In this document: one piece after another, positions 63,557 through 64,000 of the stretch | Layout of the letters: every line of letters begins with the position of its first letter | Numbering within the stretch: position 1 is the stretch's first letter | Assembly (NCBI GenBank): GCA_016716835.1 | Contig: JADJUW010000001.1 | Coordinates: forward strand, 744,001-808,000 | DNA: 64,000 bases | DNA from: Myxococcales bacterium | Lineage (GTDB): Bacteria; Myxococcota_A; Polyangia; Haliangiales; Haliangiaceae | Reading direction: 5' to 3' | Notes under the pieces: generated by a model | Database searches by the model: none | What the model was told of the DNA's origin: nothing | What the model saw: the letters and a program-made list of their open reading frames with translations, nothing else | Made by a program: the position numbers and the translations under genes

Positions 63557-64000
63557 TTAGGCCGGCTTGCGCGCGAAAACGTAGCTGTGATAGCCGTCCC
63601 ACGGCAGGATGCGCAGCTCAATGTCGATAAAGCCGAGACCCTCGAGAAACTTTGCCGTCTCGGTAAACTCGAAGTAACGATACTTGTCGATTTTCCACGG
63701 CAGCTTATGCACGCCCATCGCCATTAGGCCGCGGGTAAACGTGAGCACCACCTCTTTGGCCGATTCTTTCGCCCCGCGAAAGATCAGCTCGCGCAGGCTG
63801 CCGGTTGTGCCGTGGGCGCCGATGACCGGGATGTGGACCAGCATCACGCCGCCCGCGTTTAGGACGCGGAACATTTCCCGAAAATAGGCATCGCTAACTG
63901 CTTTTTCTTGGATGTGCTGCAAGACATGTGTCGTGATGGCCAGGTCACACGAGGCGGCGGGCAAGGGGATGACGGGCTCGCTTACCAAATGAAAACTGCA
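63557..64000 (-). CDS. SAM-dependent methyltransferase, N-terminal end outside the window
   Basis: The frame is open from the right edge to the stop at 63557. Visible are the post-motif-I parts of a class I methyltransferase: LPAASCDLAITTHVLQHI (motif II region), MFRVLNAGGVMLVHIPV (motif III) and a C-terminal beta-hairpin WDGYHSYVFARK. Motif I lies outside. The substrate is unknown. Confidence 0.75.
   Translation of the reverse strand, partial: CSFHLVSEPVIPLPAASCDLAITTHVLQHIQEKAVSDAYFREMFRVLNAGGVMLVHIPVIGAHGTTGSLRELIFRGAKESAKEVVLTFTRGLMAMGVHKLPWKIDKYRYFEFTETAKFLEGLGFIDIELRILPWDGYHSYVFARKPA

Overview
The window is GC-rich, densely coded bacterial chromosome. It suggests a myxobacterium-like member of the Myxococcota or a related deltaproteobacterial lineage. 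The reasons are many lipoproteins, membrane Ser/Thr kinases (one fused to a zinc-binding anti-sigma-like head and beta-propeller-like repeats), a Cys-rich lipoprotein of the type common in that phylum, and heavy use of sigma-54 promoters. No tRNA, rRNA, CRISPR array or insertion sequence was recognised.

Layout. 1-19.4 kb is mostly core: a class A penicillin-binding protein, a TPR lipoprotein, a DHH-like protein with serine acetyltransferase, two Ser/Thr kinases, an ECF sigma factor, and a pyruvate dehydrogenase set (E1alpha, E1beta, E2, E3) with lipoyl synthase. 19.4-22.1 kb is accessory: a broken nucleotidyltransferase with its partner, a 35-residue Cys-rich lipopeptide and an orphan lipoprotein. 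22.3-36.0 kb is the most unusual block: two divergent operons of secreted proteins. They carry phosphoribosyltransferase-like domains (five copies), three PI3/4-kinase/HipA-like kinase domains, a PRPP-synthetase homologue, a LOG-type phosphoribohydrolase and an alpha/beta hydrolase. 36.1-47.2 kb is mixed housekeeping and lipoproteins (VF530-like protein, transpeptidase, MFS pump, QueD, endonuclease/phosphatase, glutathione peroxidase, B12/radical-SAM protein). 47.2-52.9 kb is accessory again: gene remnants, three tandem paralogous secreted proteins, a putative secreted ADP-ribosyltransferase, another secreted protein and a lanthipeptide-like precursor. 53-64 kb holds an amidohydrolase, an esterase-like lipoprotein, a second radical-SAM protein, an M61 peptidase, lipoproteins and a partial methyltransferase.

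The accessory blocks are tied together by promoters. Twelve transcription units carry a sigma-54 type -24/-12 element (TGGCACG-N4-TTGCW). In each, a start codon lies only 13-18 bases after the -12 C, so their mRNAs should be nearly leaderless. Every one of these units encodes an exported protein (Sec signal peptide or lipobox). I read this as a single sigma-54 regulon of secreted proteins. Several members belong to families that need ATP, PRPP or NAD, which are scarce outside a cell, so delivery into another cell (for example prey) is a reasonable but untested idea.

Caution: four genes (nucleotidyltransferase, LOG-family protein, a lipoprotein, glutathione peroxidase) are each broken by a single-base indel in or beside a short run of one base. 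That could be real decay or consensus error.
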